Assembly (NCBI GenBank): GCA_001662425.1 | Contig: BDDC01001344.1 | Span: forward strand, 1-28,242 | DNA length: 28,242 nucleotides | Reading direction: 5' to 3' | From: Chlamydomonas sphaeroides | Taxonomy: Eukaryota > Chlorophyta > Chlorophyceae > Chlamydomonadales > Chlamydomonadaceae | Shown here: positions 19,971 through 28,242 of the stretch, piece after piece | How the letters are laid out: each line of letters starts with the position of its first letter | Numbering within the stretch: the stretch's first letter is position 1 | Notes under the pieces: model-generated | The model's input: only the letters and a program-made list of their open reading frames with translations | What the model was told of the DNA's origin: nothing | Database searches by the model: none | Position numbers and translations under genes: made by a program

Positions 19971-22525
19971 GTGAGTTGCGCCAGGGGCAGTGGCGCGCTT
20001 GGCTTGGCACGTAGGACCTCGCTCGCGCGGAAACTGGACGCCGTCTTACGTCTCTCAGTGTCTGTCCGGCTGTTTCCAAGTCCATCGCGCCTGCCAAGAC
20101 TAGATCACCTCCACCATCGCTCATCATTGCTTGTTCGTAGAACGCAGCAGCAGGGTAACATAGCTGATGACTGCTGACAGTTTCTGAGCTGCAGCATGCT
20201 TGCAACTGTGCTGATGTGTGTTCGCATACGTCTGCCACCACTGACCCTAAGCACTTCGGGGCTTGAAAGCACGAACTGAGCAGTCGGGAAAAATTTAGCA
20301 CCATTTTCGCGTTCTCGGTGCCTCCAATATGACGACCAGGTTTGCAGGTGCTCTATATGTAACAACTGAATTCAGCGGCGGCGACGCGCTTGTACTGCCG
20401 AGCGGGCGGGGGTGCGGCGAAACGGCCCCATACGGTCGGTCGGTGACGAGCCAGCCCTACCGACCGCCGGGCCAGTCATCCTTTTTGCGGGCGATGCGTT
20501 GCCCGCGACATTTCATAACAGCGAGGAGGATGCTAATTTTCATGCATTGCTATTTCACAGCGTCGGCGTGGCCACACCGGCATTTACATATCATGCATAA
20601 TTTTGACGGCAAAACCTCACATGTCACATCACTACAGACATCGCTTAACTCTTCAACGCGCGACTATCTAACCTGCAAGCTTTGCACGGCCCGGTAGACA
20701 TTGGGGTTACATAAGAACCGGCCAAGAAAGTGCGACCTGCGCAAATGCAGATGTGTGGCGGCGGACTCGCAACTCTGAGGTGATCGCGCCTGCGGCATGT
20801 GCTGAGGCCCGTAAGTACCGTCTCGAGATCATTTGCGCCCGGCTGCCAGGTGCGGCCCATGTGTGGCGGTGCTCAGCAGTGCGGCGTTGACTAAAGGGTT
20901 TACTCATCACATTGCGGCGAGGCCCTGTGCAGAGGCGTTCCCCTACCCCTGGCGCGGAGTCAAGGACCACCGACCGCGCTGCGCGGCTGGTCCATACGTG
21001 GATGAGTATCGCAAAAAGGCAGTGTCCGTTGCCATGCGCCTGTGGCTCCGGCCACCTACTCACTGGCTGGAACTCCGGTCCTCACCACCCTCCTCCTCGC
21101 TCTCTGCCCGAGCGACGATAAGCGTGCCACGGTCTGCGTGCAGTCCTGCGCGAAGACCGTCACGCACCCCACTCCTGCACTCTCCATACGGACTCTGCTC
21201 GTGTGCTGGCTAGCTTGCGGCGCTCTGGACCCTGTTGGTTGTCGCCGCGTGTGTTCGTGTGTTAAGCGGTCCACACGGGCCATGGATTGCTTGCGGGCCT
21301 TAGCAGGCCACGCAGGCGCGGTGCGTCACAGTCACGGGCAGGGGCGCTCCCCTGGTCACGAGGTCTCGCCGCCCGAGGTCGCAAGCAAGGTTCGGTGCAC
21401 CGGAAAGCAGCCGCCAGCGCCCACCCAGCGCTGGCCCGCACCCCCGCTGCCCCAAGCAAGCCTGCAGGACCCCAGCCCAGCCACCAGCAGCACGCCGCCT
21501 GATTGGGGACCTGTGCCCGGTGCGGCCCAACGCACGGCGGCTGGCGCAGCACGCGCGCCCGCCCGCGGCGGCCTCACAGACACAGCCTAGGGAAGCACAC
21601 GGACGGCTGCTGGCACTAACATACAGCAGCGACCGTCGCCGGCGGCGCGCGGGAAGCATGGGGGAAAACCAAGGGCCAGGCAACACACGCGAGGCCGCGA
21701 TGCGCACCCGCCGGCGTGCGCAGCGCGGGTCGTGCTTGCTATAGCCAGCGCCCGCAGGAACCATGTGCGGACAGGTACATACAAACATGCACACCCACCG
21801 GCAGCGTCGCTGGTTCATCACACCCCGGCACGGAGCTGCACGACCGCCGCCGCTTGGCCCCTTGACCCCTTGGGCCCGTGGGCACTGCCGCCGCCACCGC
21901 CGCCGCCGCCGCCGCCACCTCATCAGCCGCCCCGGCCGCGAACGCGCAGCTCCTGTGCCCTCCTGCCGCCTTCGCCCTCTGGCACACGCCGGCAGCCGCG
22001 CCGCCACCGCTCCCGCCGCACTGCCCAGTAGGGTCACTGCCCTCCAGAGCTCTCCGTCCCAGCAGTCACGCGTGCTGGCTGACGGGGGGTCGCCGCTGCA
22101 AGCGGGCCCCGCCGTGCCCTAACCTCATCGCGCCTACCCCGCTGCCCCCACCGTGCTGTCCCGTGCAGCCGCCGCCACGCAGCCCAGCCAGGCGGCGCGC
22201 CCTCCCCGCGGCCAATCAATGAGAGCACAACAGCACCTCCGCGCAGCACTCGGCTCCTCGCGGGCAGTGAGTCCTGCCGGCCCAAGGCCCACGGCGCCCA
22301 GCTCCACGCGCGCCAGTACGCACGCCAGCACCTGGCGCTCGGCCGCGGCCCACCACCCCGTGTGGCCCCCCGCAGGCCGCCAGCCGCCAGCGCCCGCTCG
22401 CAACCCGCGTGCCCGCTCGCAACTTGCGTCCCCGGCGGTCGCCTTCCTGGAACGTCACGCATCGCGCTCCGCTGCCGCTCCGCTCCGCTCGCCGTTGCCG
22501 TTGCCGTCGCCCGTGGCAGCGGCGG

Positions 22526-22564
<39 letters not shown>

Positions 22565-22667
22565 GGCGAGGGCGCAGGGCCCCAGCTGCCGCCTGGCGCT
22601 CCCTGCCGTCGGGCGGCCGCCATAGCACGGCCGTCGTTGCCCTCTTGCCCTCCCCGGCCGGCGGCCC
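19971..22667. other. no gene recognised between kinase and R-SNARE genes
   Basis: About 20000-20700 is visibly richer in A/T, fitting a promoter-side region for the minus-strand kinase gene. The right part (to 22667) is probably the 3' untranslated region of the R-SNARE gene plus spacer. The nearest minus-strand TGTAA is far away, at 20711-20707, so the transcript end is not fixed. GC-rich open frames on both strands look like chance. Confidence 0.4.
22520..22565. repeat. (GGC)n trinucleotide repeat
   Basis: About fifteen GGC units with one CCG interruption lie just after the stop of the minus-strand R-SNARE gene, probably in its 3' untranslated region. They give poly-Ala, poly-Gly or poly-Arg frames that are not genes. 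Confidence 0.9.
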
Positions 22668-25600
22668 TCATTTGAGGCAGTTGCCGCCCGAGAAGCACAC
22701 GAGCAGGAAGATCACCACCGCCAGCAGCACCACGGCCAGCGCCACCACGATCTTGATCTTGCAGTTCTGCCACCACATACGGCGGGCTAGGGTGCGGCCG
22801 GTGCGCACAAAGCGGTCGGCCTGCATGTGCATGCGGAGGGTTGCGGAGGGTGGCGAGGGTGGCGAACAAGGCTCTGGGTCGGGTGAGGCAGGGGTGCCGG
22901 CGAGGAGGCTGTCGGGGTTGTTTGTCGTTAGGGCCTCGCAGGAAGGGGCTGCGCGCTGCGACGTGCAGGTGCCGCGCACATCCGCACCGCGGCAGCAACA
23001 CGGCAACAGCGACGGCGACGACGGCGGCGCCGGGCGCACCTCAAACTGCAGGTTCTCGGTCTTGTCTGTGAGCACCTCGAGCTTCTCGCCGCGCTCCAGC
23101 ACCTTTTCGATATTGGTCACCATAATGCCCTTGACCTCATCCACCTGCGGCAGGGCGAGGTGAAGGGAAGGGAAGAGATGCGCAACACCGATCAAACTAG
23201 GCACGTTGACATGTGAAACCCAACAACGCATTCTTCGCACAAGCGCCGCTCCGCCTGCATCCTTCCAAGCAACCACTCGCTTTTCGCTGCGCGCTCGCTA
23301 CGTTGCTGTACTCCTCCAGGTGGCGTTGGTGTCGTCCGTGTACTGCGGTCCTAAGCCTTTTGGATATCATGCAACCGGCTGAACATGCTCGTACACTCAC
23401 CTTGCGCTGCACGCTCGCCACCTTGCTGTACTCCTCCGGGTACTGCGTCGCGTGAGCCATCATCTGCTTCAGCTGCTTGCTGCGAAGGGGAGGGAAAGGG
23501 CGGGGAAGAACGTTGGCAAGATGATGTGTTGCCTTGCAAATAGCAAGGGAAGGGGCGGCCATGGGTCGCCCGGGGGCAGCTCGCGGTGTGTCCATAGCCA
23601 GCCAATGAGGGCGCTGGGTGCACCTCTGCCAGGGGGAAGCGCCGCATAGCGTTGCGGCCGGGCAGTGGGCCAGCCGGCCTCCGGCCACACGGACAGGGCC
23701 CGGGGCCCGACTGACTGTGCCCAGGGGTGAGGCCGGGCCCGTGCCGGCCGGCCTTGGCCCGGCAGCCGCAGCAGCCCTGGCGCCGGTGCACGGCAGCACC
23801 TTGCTGGGGCCTGGCGACCTGGCGGCAGCACGCAAGCCGCCGGAGAGGCCCCGAGCGCCGGCGCAGCACCCACACCGGCTGCTGTCACCGCCCACCCTCC
23901 CGCGGCGGCCCCTGCGCTGCCGTCGTGCGGGCAGCACCCGGGCCGGGGGCCGCCAGGTGCGCCTGGTGCGCCTGGTGCGAGCAGCCCCAACCCCGCGGCA
24001 CGAACCCGTGCAGGGGGGCGCCCCTGCCCATGCGCCGTGCCCCGGCCCAAGCGACACATCCTGGGCCGAGCGCCCTGGCGACAGGTGCGACCTGACGCAG
24101 GCGCGCTCTGACACGGGCGCGCCCTGCGCGTGCGGCCGTGCCCAGCCACAACCGAGGGGCCCAGGCAGCTCGCCTTCGGGCAGCCGTGTCCCACGGCGCT
24201 GTTTCGTTTCAGGTGTCGGGCAGGCCACGCCACTGAGCCCGTGGCCAAGGCCAGAGCGAAGACCGGGGCTAGGTCCGGGTCCACGGGCCGGAAGCGCTGG
24301 CCCTGGCCCTGGCCCTGGCCCTGGCCCTGGCCCTGGCCCTGGCCCTGGCCCTGGCCCTGGCCCTGGTCCTGGCCCTGGCCCTGGCCCTGGCCGGGCGGTG
24401 CACCGTCTACGACCCCGACCGAGCTCAAGACTGGGCTGAGGCTGGGTGCCCTGGCGAGACCTGGGCCCCGGTCTCCGCCCCGGCCCTTGGACTCGGGGCC
24501 CCGGGTCCAGGGGCCGGGGCACGGCACCCGGACCAGGGGCCTGGTGGCCCGGGACCCAGGGGCCTGGTGGCCCGGGACCCAGGGGCCTGGTGGCCCGGGA
24601 CCCAGGGGCCTGGTGGCCTCGGGGCCCAGGGGCCTGGTGGCCTCGGGGCCCCGGTCCCCTGACGGCCTTGGGACCGTTGCCGCTGCGCCGACGCCAGAGG
24701 GCTCTGGCCTGGGCATGCGGCTGGGGCCATGGACTCGCCTGTGATGCCGTGCCATCGCCTCACACACCGCCCCCACCCCGGCCTTCACGCCGCATCTGGC
24801 CCCTGGCCCCTGGGCCGCAGGCCGCAGCCGCTGCCTGGCGACCGGCCCCGCCCGCAGGGCGCAGCGCGCGAGCGCCCTGCCCAGTAGGATGGGCGCACGG
24901 GAAGGCGGCAGGGTACCAGCGGTGGGCGCTATCGGGCGCGCACAGGTCGGCCGCGGGCAGCGGGCCACACGCAGGCCAACGCACTGGGCCAACGCCCGCC
25001 TTGGCCGTGTGGCGATTGCCGCTGGTCCTCTGCCGCCTTCCTCTTTGGGGCCCGTGCAACAGGTCATGATGTTGCACATGCCCCGACTTCCCTCAAGAAG
25101 CCCCGAAACCAAGGCACCACGCCAGCGACGCGCTGCCGCTGACTCGCCGCCGGCCCGGCGGTGGCACGACGCCTGCTGTGTGCCCACCAGCACCACAACG
25201 CCACCCCAGCCCCCGCTGCCACAGGCACCCAGCCGACGGTGCCGCCGAGCTCGTCCTCTCTGGAGTCGTGGAGGCCGTGTGCCGTGCCAACCCCCTGGCC
25301 CCAAACCCCTAGCCCTGACCCAGCTGTCCCCGGCACGCACCCAAGGCCGTGTGCCGTCCCAACTCCCCTAGCCCTGACCCAGCTGTCCCCGGCACGCACC
25401 CGAGGCCGTGTGCCGTCCCAACTCCCCTAGCCCTGACACAGCTGTCCCCGGCACGCACCCCAGGCCGTGTGCCGTCCCAACTCCCCTAGCCCTGACCCAG
25501 CTGTCCCCGGCACGCACCCGAGGCCGTGTGCCGTCCCAACTCCCCTAGCCCTGACCCAGCTGTCCCCGGCACGCACCCGAGGCCGTGTGCCGTCCCAACT

Positions 25601-26172
25601 CCCCTAGCCCTGACCCAGCTGTCCCCGCTGCCGGCACGCACCCGAAGGTGCTGTTGAGCTCGCCCTCACGCGCCGTGGCCGCAACCCGGGCCGCGTGCCT
25701 GGCCTCGAACTCGGCCGCGGCCCGGTCCAGGAACGCCGAGGGTATGGCGGAGCCATAGGCAGCATCCGAGGCCACGACAAAGACTGGCGGGTACGGACGG
25801 AGGGGGCGGGTCACGGGTTGGGGCAACGGGGTGGGCGGTGGAGGGAAGGTGACCTGAGCTTGAGGCTCGCGGGGCTTGACCAGCCTGGCCCCACCGGCGG
25901 CAGCCCCGCCCCAGGCCTCTGCTGCTGCAGGCAGCTCTACACGCGCCCCGGCCGTCCGCTACGCCCGACTTACTGAAGCCGCCGCGGTGCAGTACCGTAA
26001 AGGTGTGGGAGTCGACGTGAAAGGCAAGTTTGCCGCCATCAGCCACGCGGCCCGCGGCTGTGCGCTCCAAGTATTCCTTGGCTACCGTCCCGTAGTTTCC
26101 CGTGTATGCTGCATACTCTGCAAGCGTGACCAGGCCGGCAGCGCTATACACGGCGCTGTAGACGAGCGGCAT
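22668..26172 (-). CDS. VAMP7-type longin R-SNARE (complete, 225 aa)
   Basis: Five exons join in frame: 26172-25974, 25783-25642, 23479-23401, 23144-23040 and 22820-22668, total 678 bases. Residues 1 to about 113 are a longin domain (starts MPLVYSAVYS; AEYAAYTGNYGTVAKEYLE; VASDAAYGSAIPSAFL). Exons 3-4 are the R-SNARE coiled coil with VDEVKGIMVTNIEKVLERGE and the zero-layer Arg at residue 158, then LTDKTENLQFEADRF. RRMWWQNCKIK precedes a tail anchor at about 199-218 and the short end SGGNCLK. Length matches plant VAMP72-type proteins of about 220 residues. R-SNAREs on vesicles pair with Qa/Qb/Qc-SNAREs to drive fusion, mostly on secretory or endosomal routes; which one cannot be told. Intron phases equal those of the divergent paralogue. 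Intron 2 is 2,162 bases and repeat-filled. Confidence 0.93.
23272..23325 (-). repeat. degenerate copy of R-SNARE exon 3 end
   Basis: Intron 3 of the minus-strand R-SNARE contains a second copy of the last roughly 45 bases of exon 3 and its donor region, about 120 bases downstream. The exon reads PEEYSKVASVQRK and the copy reads LEEYSNVASAQRK in an open frame. The exon's GTGAGT donor corresponds to GCGAGT in the copy. It may be a dead partial exon duplication, or an alternative exon end using a GC donor. Confidence 0.7.
24298..24392. repeat. (CCCTGG)n hexanucleotide array
   Basis: About fifteen to sixteen copies of CCCTGG with one CCT variation sit in intron 2 of the minus-strand R-SNARE. They keep long false frames open (PWPWPW or GPGPGP). 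Confidence 0.95.
24541..24655. repeat. 23-base minisatellite, five copies
   Basis: The unit CTGGTGGCCCGGGACCCAGG plus GGC recurs every 23 bases from 24541, the last copies diverging to CTGGTGGCCTCGGGGCC. It is intronic. Confidence 0.9.
25310..25642 (-). repeat. 59-base minisatellite carrying copies of the splice donor
   Basis: A 59-base unit starting CTAGCCCTGA is repeated at 25310, 25369, 25428, 25487, 25546 and 25605, ending against exon 2 of the minus-strand R-SNARE. On the coding strand each unit holds TCGGGTGCGTGCCGG or a close variant (one has TTGG, one CTGG), followed by GGGACAGCTG. This matches the real exon 2 donor (TTCGG then GTGCGTGCCGG) and its downstream sequence. The five internal copies place donor-like GTs at about 25576, 25517, 25458, 25399 and 25340. 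Confidence 0.9.
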
Positions 26173-26596
26173 AGCGCTCCTACAGGCAGCCTATCAACTG
26201 CGGTCATCTATTGGGGCTAGTCATGATAACAACCGTAAGTGTCTTAGTGGCATTGTCAGAGAAAGCAGGGGCAGTGTGGCAATTTTCAGACGACCAACTG
26301 GTGGGAGCGCTATTGCGTCGATTGGAGTGTGCGCGTTGAGTTGTGGTATGGGTAAGTTGCTGGATGACAGTGCGACGGGGCGCGTGCGTTGGCGAATGGA
26401 AGGCGCGGAGGCGCTGGGCAGTTGCGGGCATCAAGCCTTCGCAGGCCCTCGCTCGGCAAGAACCCGGCCCCCGCACACCCGCCATCCGCACCACGACACG
26501 CTACTATCAATCCAGTCTACTTACCGCGCCTAGTTCACAAGCCCCAGAGATCCCCGACATCCCGCCTGTCGCGACCCGTGCGCCCGGCCCCTAAGA
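26173..26596. promoter_or_regulatory. shared divergent upstream region of two R-SNARE genes
   Basis: The 424 bases between the two ATGs must hold both 5' untranslated regions and promoters if the genes have no upstream exons. The left half is richer in A/T. Minus-strand CCAAT sequences occur near 26208-26212 and 26318-26325. I see no clear TATA box at a sensible distance for either gene. Shared control is inference from layout. Confidence 0.5.
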
Positions 26597-28170
26597 ATGC
26601 CGCTAATATATGCCTTCGTGGCCCGTGACACCACGGTGCTAGCAGAGTACACACCATACAGCGGGAACTTCAATACTGTGGCAATTGAGTGCCTCCAAAA
26701 GCTGCAAAACCCCGAGGCCAAGTTCACGATAGCCTGCGACCGACACACGTTCAACTTCCTGGTGCACAACGGCTTCAGTAAGTCGCGGCAGCGCCCCAGC
26801 GCCCCGGCCCTACCTGGTCCACCGCTCGCGCCCCGGGGCACCTTCCCGCCACCAACCCGCGTTCCCCCATCTCCACCCCGGCCCGCAGCGTACCTGGTGG
26901 TCGCGGACGAGGCCTACGGGCGGCAAATCCCGTTCGCGTTCCTTGAGCGCGTGCGGGACGAGTTTGAAGCCAAGTATGTGGAGAAGGCGCGCACCGCAGC
27001 GGCGCTCTCCATGGACCGCACCTTCGGGCAAGTCCCTGCGGGGCTGGGCTCGGGTGGGAGAGGGTTTGAAGAGTCTCATCGGGGGCGTTTGGGGTGGCGT
27101 GTGGGCAGCGGCGCAGCAGCGGCGTCACCGAACGCCTTGCAGCGGCGCTCCGCAGCGCCCAGCGCCGTCACACGTCGGGGCAGCGGCCGTCGGGGTCCGT
27201 GACACAACCACGGGTCCTTGGGTGGTGGCGCCGCCCGTGGCCTGAGTCGCAGTGGCGCCCCAATGGCTGCCTGGCCCCAGTGGCTGCCTGGCCCCAGTGG
27301 CTGCCTGGCCCCAGTGGCTGCCTGGCCCCAGTGGCTGCCTGGCCCCGGGAGCGCCTGCACCGGCCGCTCATAGCCCCGGGGCCGGGGCGCCTGGACCTCA
27401 AACCAGCAGTCCAAGCAGCAAGCTCGGCGCGGGCGCCGACTGGCTGGCCGGGCAAGGCGGGTCGGAGGCCGCGGGGTGCCACCGCCTGGCGGGCGGAGGG
27501 CGGGGGGCAGGGGGCAGGGGCATGGCCCCCGCGTCACTGTCCCCAGCTTGCAAATACCGCAAGTGACGTGGGGGCAGGGGGCCAGGGGTTGCGGCCGGCA
27601 GCGTTAGGCGCAGGGCCCAGGGCCCAGGGCTTGCGGCGGCGGCGTGACCTGACGCGCGAGCAGCGGTGGAAGCGCGCCAGCGCCAGAGCCCGCTCTGGCA
27701 CCGGCGTCCTTGCGCCCTGAGCACCGACCTCAGGCCCTGCGGCGAATGCACGCCGCGCGCGCGGGAAACAGACGCGCCACTGCTGACGGCGAGCCGGCCG
27801 CTGAGCCCCGGCTGCTGCTGCTGCTCCTTTGGGCAGGCGCCGCGGCGGTCGGGCCGCTGAGCCCGCATACTGTCCGCGGCTGCGGCTCGAAGGAGCTGAG
27901 GAGCTGAGCAGCAGCTCGGGCCCAGCGAAGCTGAGGGCGTCCGGCCGGGCCCCCGAGCGGGCCCTGGGCGCAGGGCCCCGCAAGGTTGCTCGTGACTGTA
28001 GGCGCGCTTGGACCCAGCCCCATGCAAGATGCGCGCAGCCGCACCAACCGCCAAACACGCCGCACCAACCGCCAACTGCCGCCGCCCGCAGGCCGCGGCT
28101 CAAGGGGCACATGGAGTACTGCATGGCGCACCCGGAGGAGATCAGCAAGATCGCGGCGGTGCAGCGCAAG
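26597..28170 (+). CDS. VAMP7-type longin R-SNARE, second paralogue (partial)
   Basis: Three exons are visible: 26597-26777, 26889-27027 and 28092-28170 (133 residues); the rest lies past the right edge. The start ATG opens MPLIYAFVARDTTVLAEYTP. The longin domain continues with GNFNTVAIECLQKL, FNFLVHNGF, TYLVVADEAYGRQIPFAFLE and DEFEAKYVEKA. Exon 3 reads PRLKGHMEYCMAHPEEISKI up to AAVQRK, the start of the SNARE region, close to plant VAMP72. Intron phases (1, 2, 0) equal those of the neighbour on the other strand, and exon 3 is 79 bases in both. Intron 2 (27028-28091) begins GCAAGT, a GC donor, whereas the paralogue has GT at the same place. The protein would sit on vesicles as an R-SNARE by a C-terminal anchor not seen here. 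The longin half looks more typical of the family than that of its neighbour. Confidence 0.92.
27264..27347. repeat. 17-base tandem repeat, five copies
   Basis: TGGCTGCCTGGCCCCAG is repeated about five times in intron 2 of the plus-strand R-SNARE. Confidence 0.95.
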
Positions 28171-28242
28171 GTGGGGCGGCAGGGGCTGGGAGGGGGGGCT
28201 GGGAGGGGGGCTGGGAGGGAGGGCTAGGAGGGGGGGCTGGGC
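28171..28242. repeat. G-rich GGGCTGGGAGG repeats
   Basis: Degenerate copies of GGGCTGGGAGGG follow the exon 3 donor (GTGGGG) and run to the right edge. They are intronic and could form G-quadruplex-type structures on the coding strand. Confidence 0.8.

Noticed and set aside
21260..22130. Pro/Ala/Arg-rich plus-strand frames
   Set aside because: They overlap each other in several frames, have no domain, and fit GC-rich untranslated or spacer DNA.
22153..23163. A 336-codon open frame on the plus strand
   Set aside because: It is antisense to the last exons of the minus-strand R-SNARE and to a GGC repeat; no conserved motif is visible.
23469..25340. A 623-codon open frame on the minus strand
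   Set aside because: It lies almost wholly in intron 2 of the R-SNARE gene and is kept open by CCCTGG and 23-base repeats; its peptide is low complexity.
25310..25640. Regular repeats suggesting a CRISPR array
   Set aside because: The 59-base units are contiguous without unique spacers, and the sequence is eukaryotic; it is a minisatellite.

Overview
The window looks like nuclear DNA of a green alga of the Chlamydomonas/Volvox type. The DNA is very GC-rich. The genes are split by many short introns with GT(G/A)(A/C)G donors and CAG acceptors. Third codon positions are strongly G/C. Candidate poly(A) signals are TGTAA. Introns and intergenic DNA are full of micro- and minisatellites. One decayed element has a Ty3/gypsy-type integrase joined to a PHD finger, a combination I associate with volvocine algae. 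The organism call is inference. Coordinates of exons come from hand reading of splice sites and reading-frame continuity, not from transcripts.

Layout, left to right. 1-29 is a run of G at the window edge. 288-3908 (minus) holds the first nine coding exons of a full-size PDR/ABCG-type ABC transporter; it runs off the left edge. About 3909-8485 has no recognised gene, only repeats and some coding-like minus-strand segments. 8590-9678 (minus) is a two-exon gene for a small single-pass membrane protein of unknown function, with a TGTAA signal about 100 bases after its stop. 9679-12240 has no recognised gene. 12241-13860 (plus) is a broken retrotransposon pol fragment (integrase, then PHD finger), followed by palindromic and tandem repeats to about 14840. 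16353-19970 (minus) is a multi-exon TKL-like kinase gene whose catalytic loop reads HGCL instead of HGDL and whose frame breaks in at least two places. 19971-22667 has no recognised gene. 22668-26172 (minus) and 26597-28170 (plus, running off the right edge) are two paralogous VAMP7-type longin R-SNAREs arranged head to head with identical intron phases and a 424-base shared upstream region.

The genes do not form a pathway. Two genes act at membranes in general terms (efflux or lipid transport by the ABC protein, vesicle fusion by the two R-SNAREs), but the sequence shows no link between them. The most unusual structural theme is that several exon/intron junctions have degenerate local copies of themselves inside the neighbouring intron (four cases in two genes), including a 59-base minisatellite in which every unit carries a copy of the authentic splice donor.
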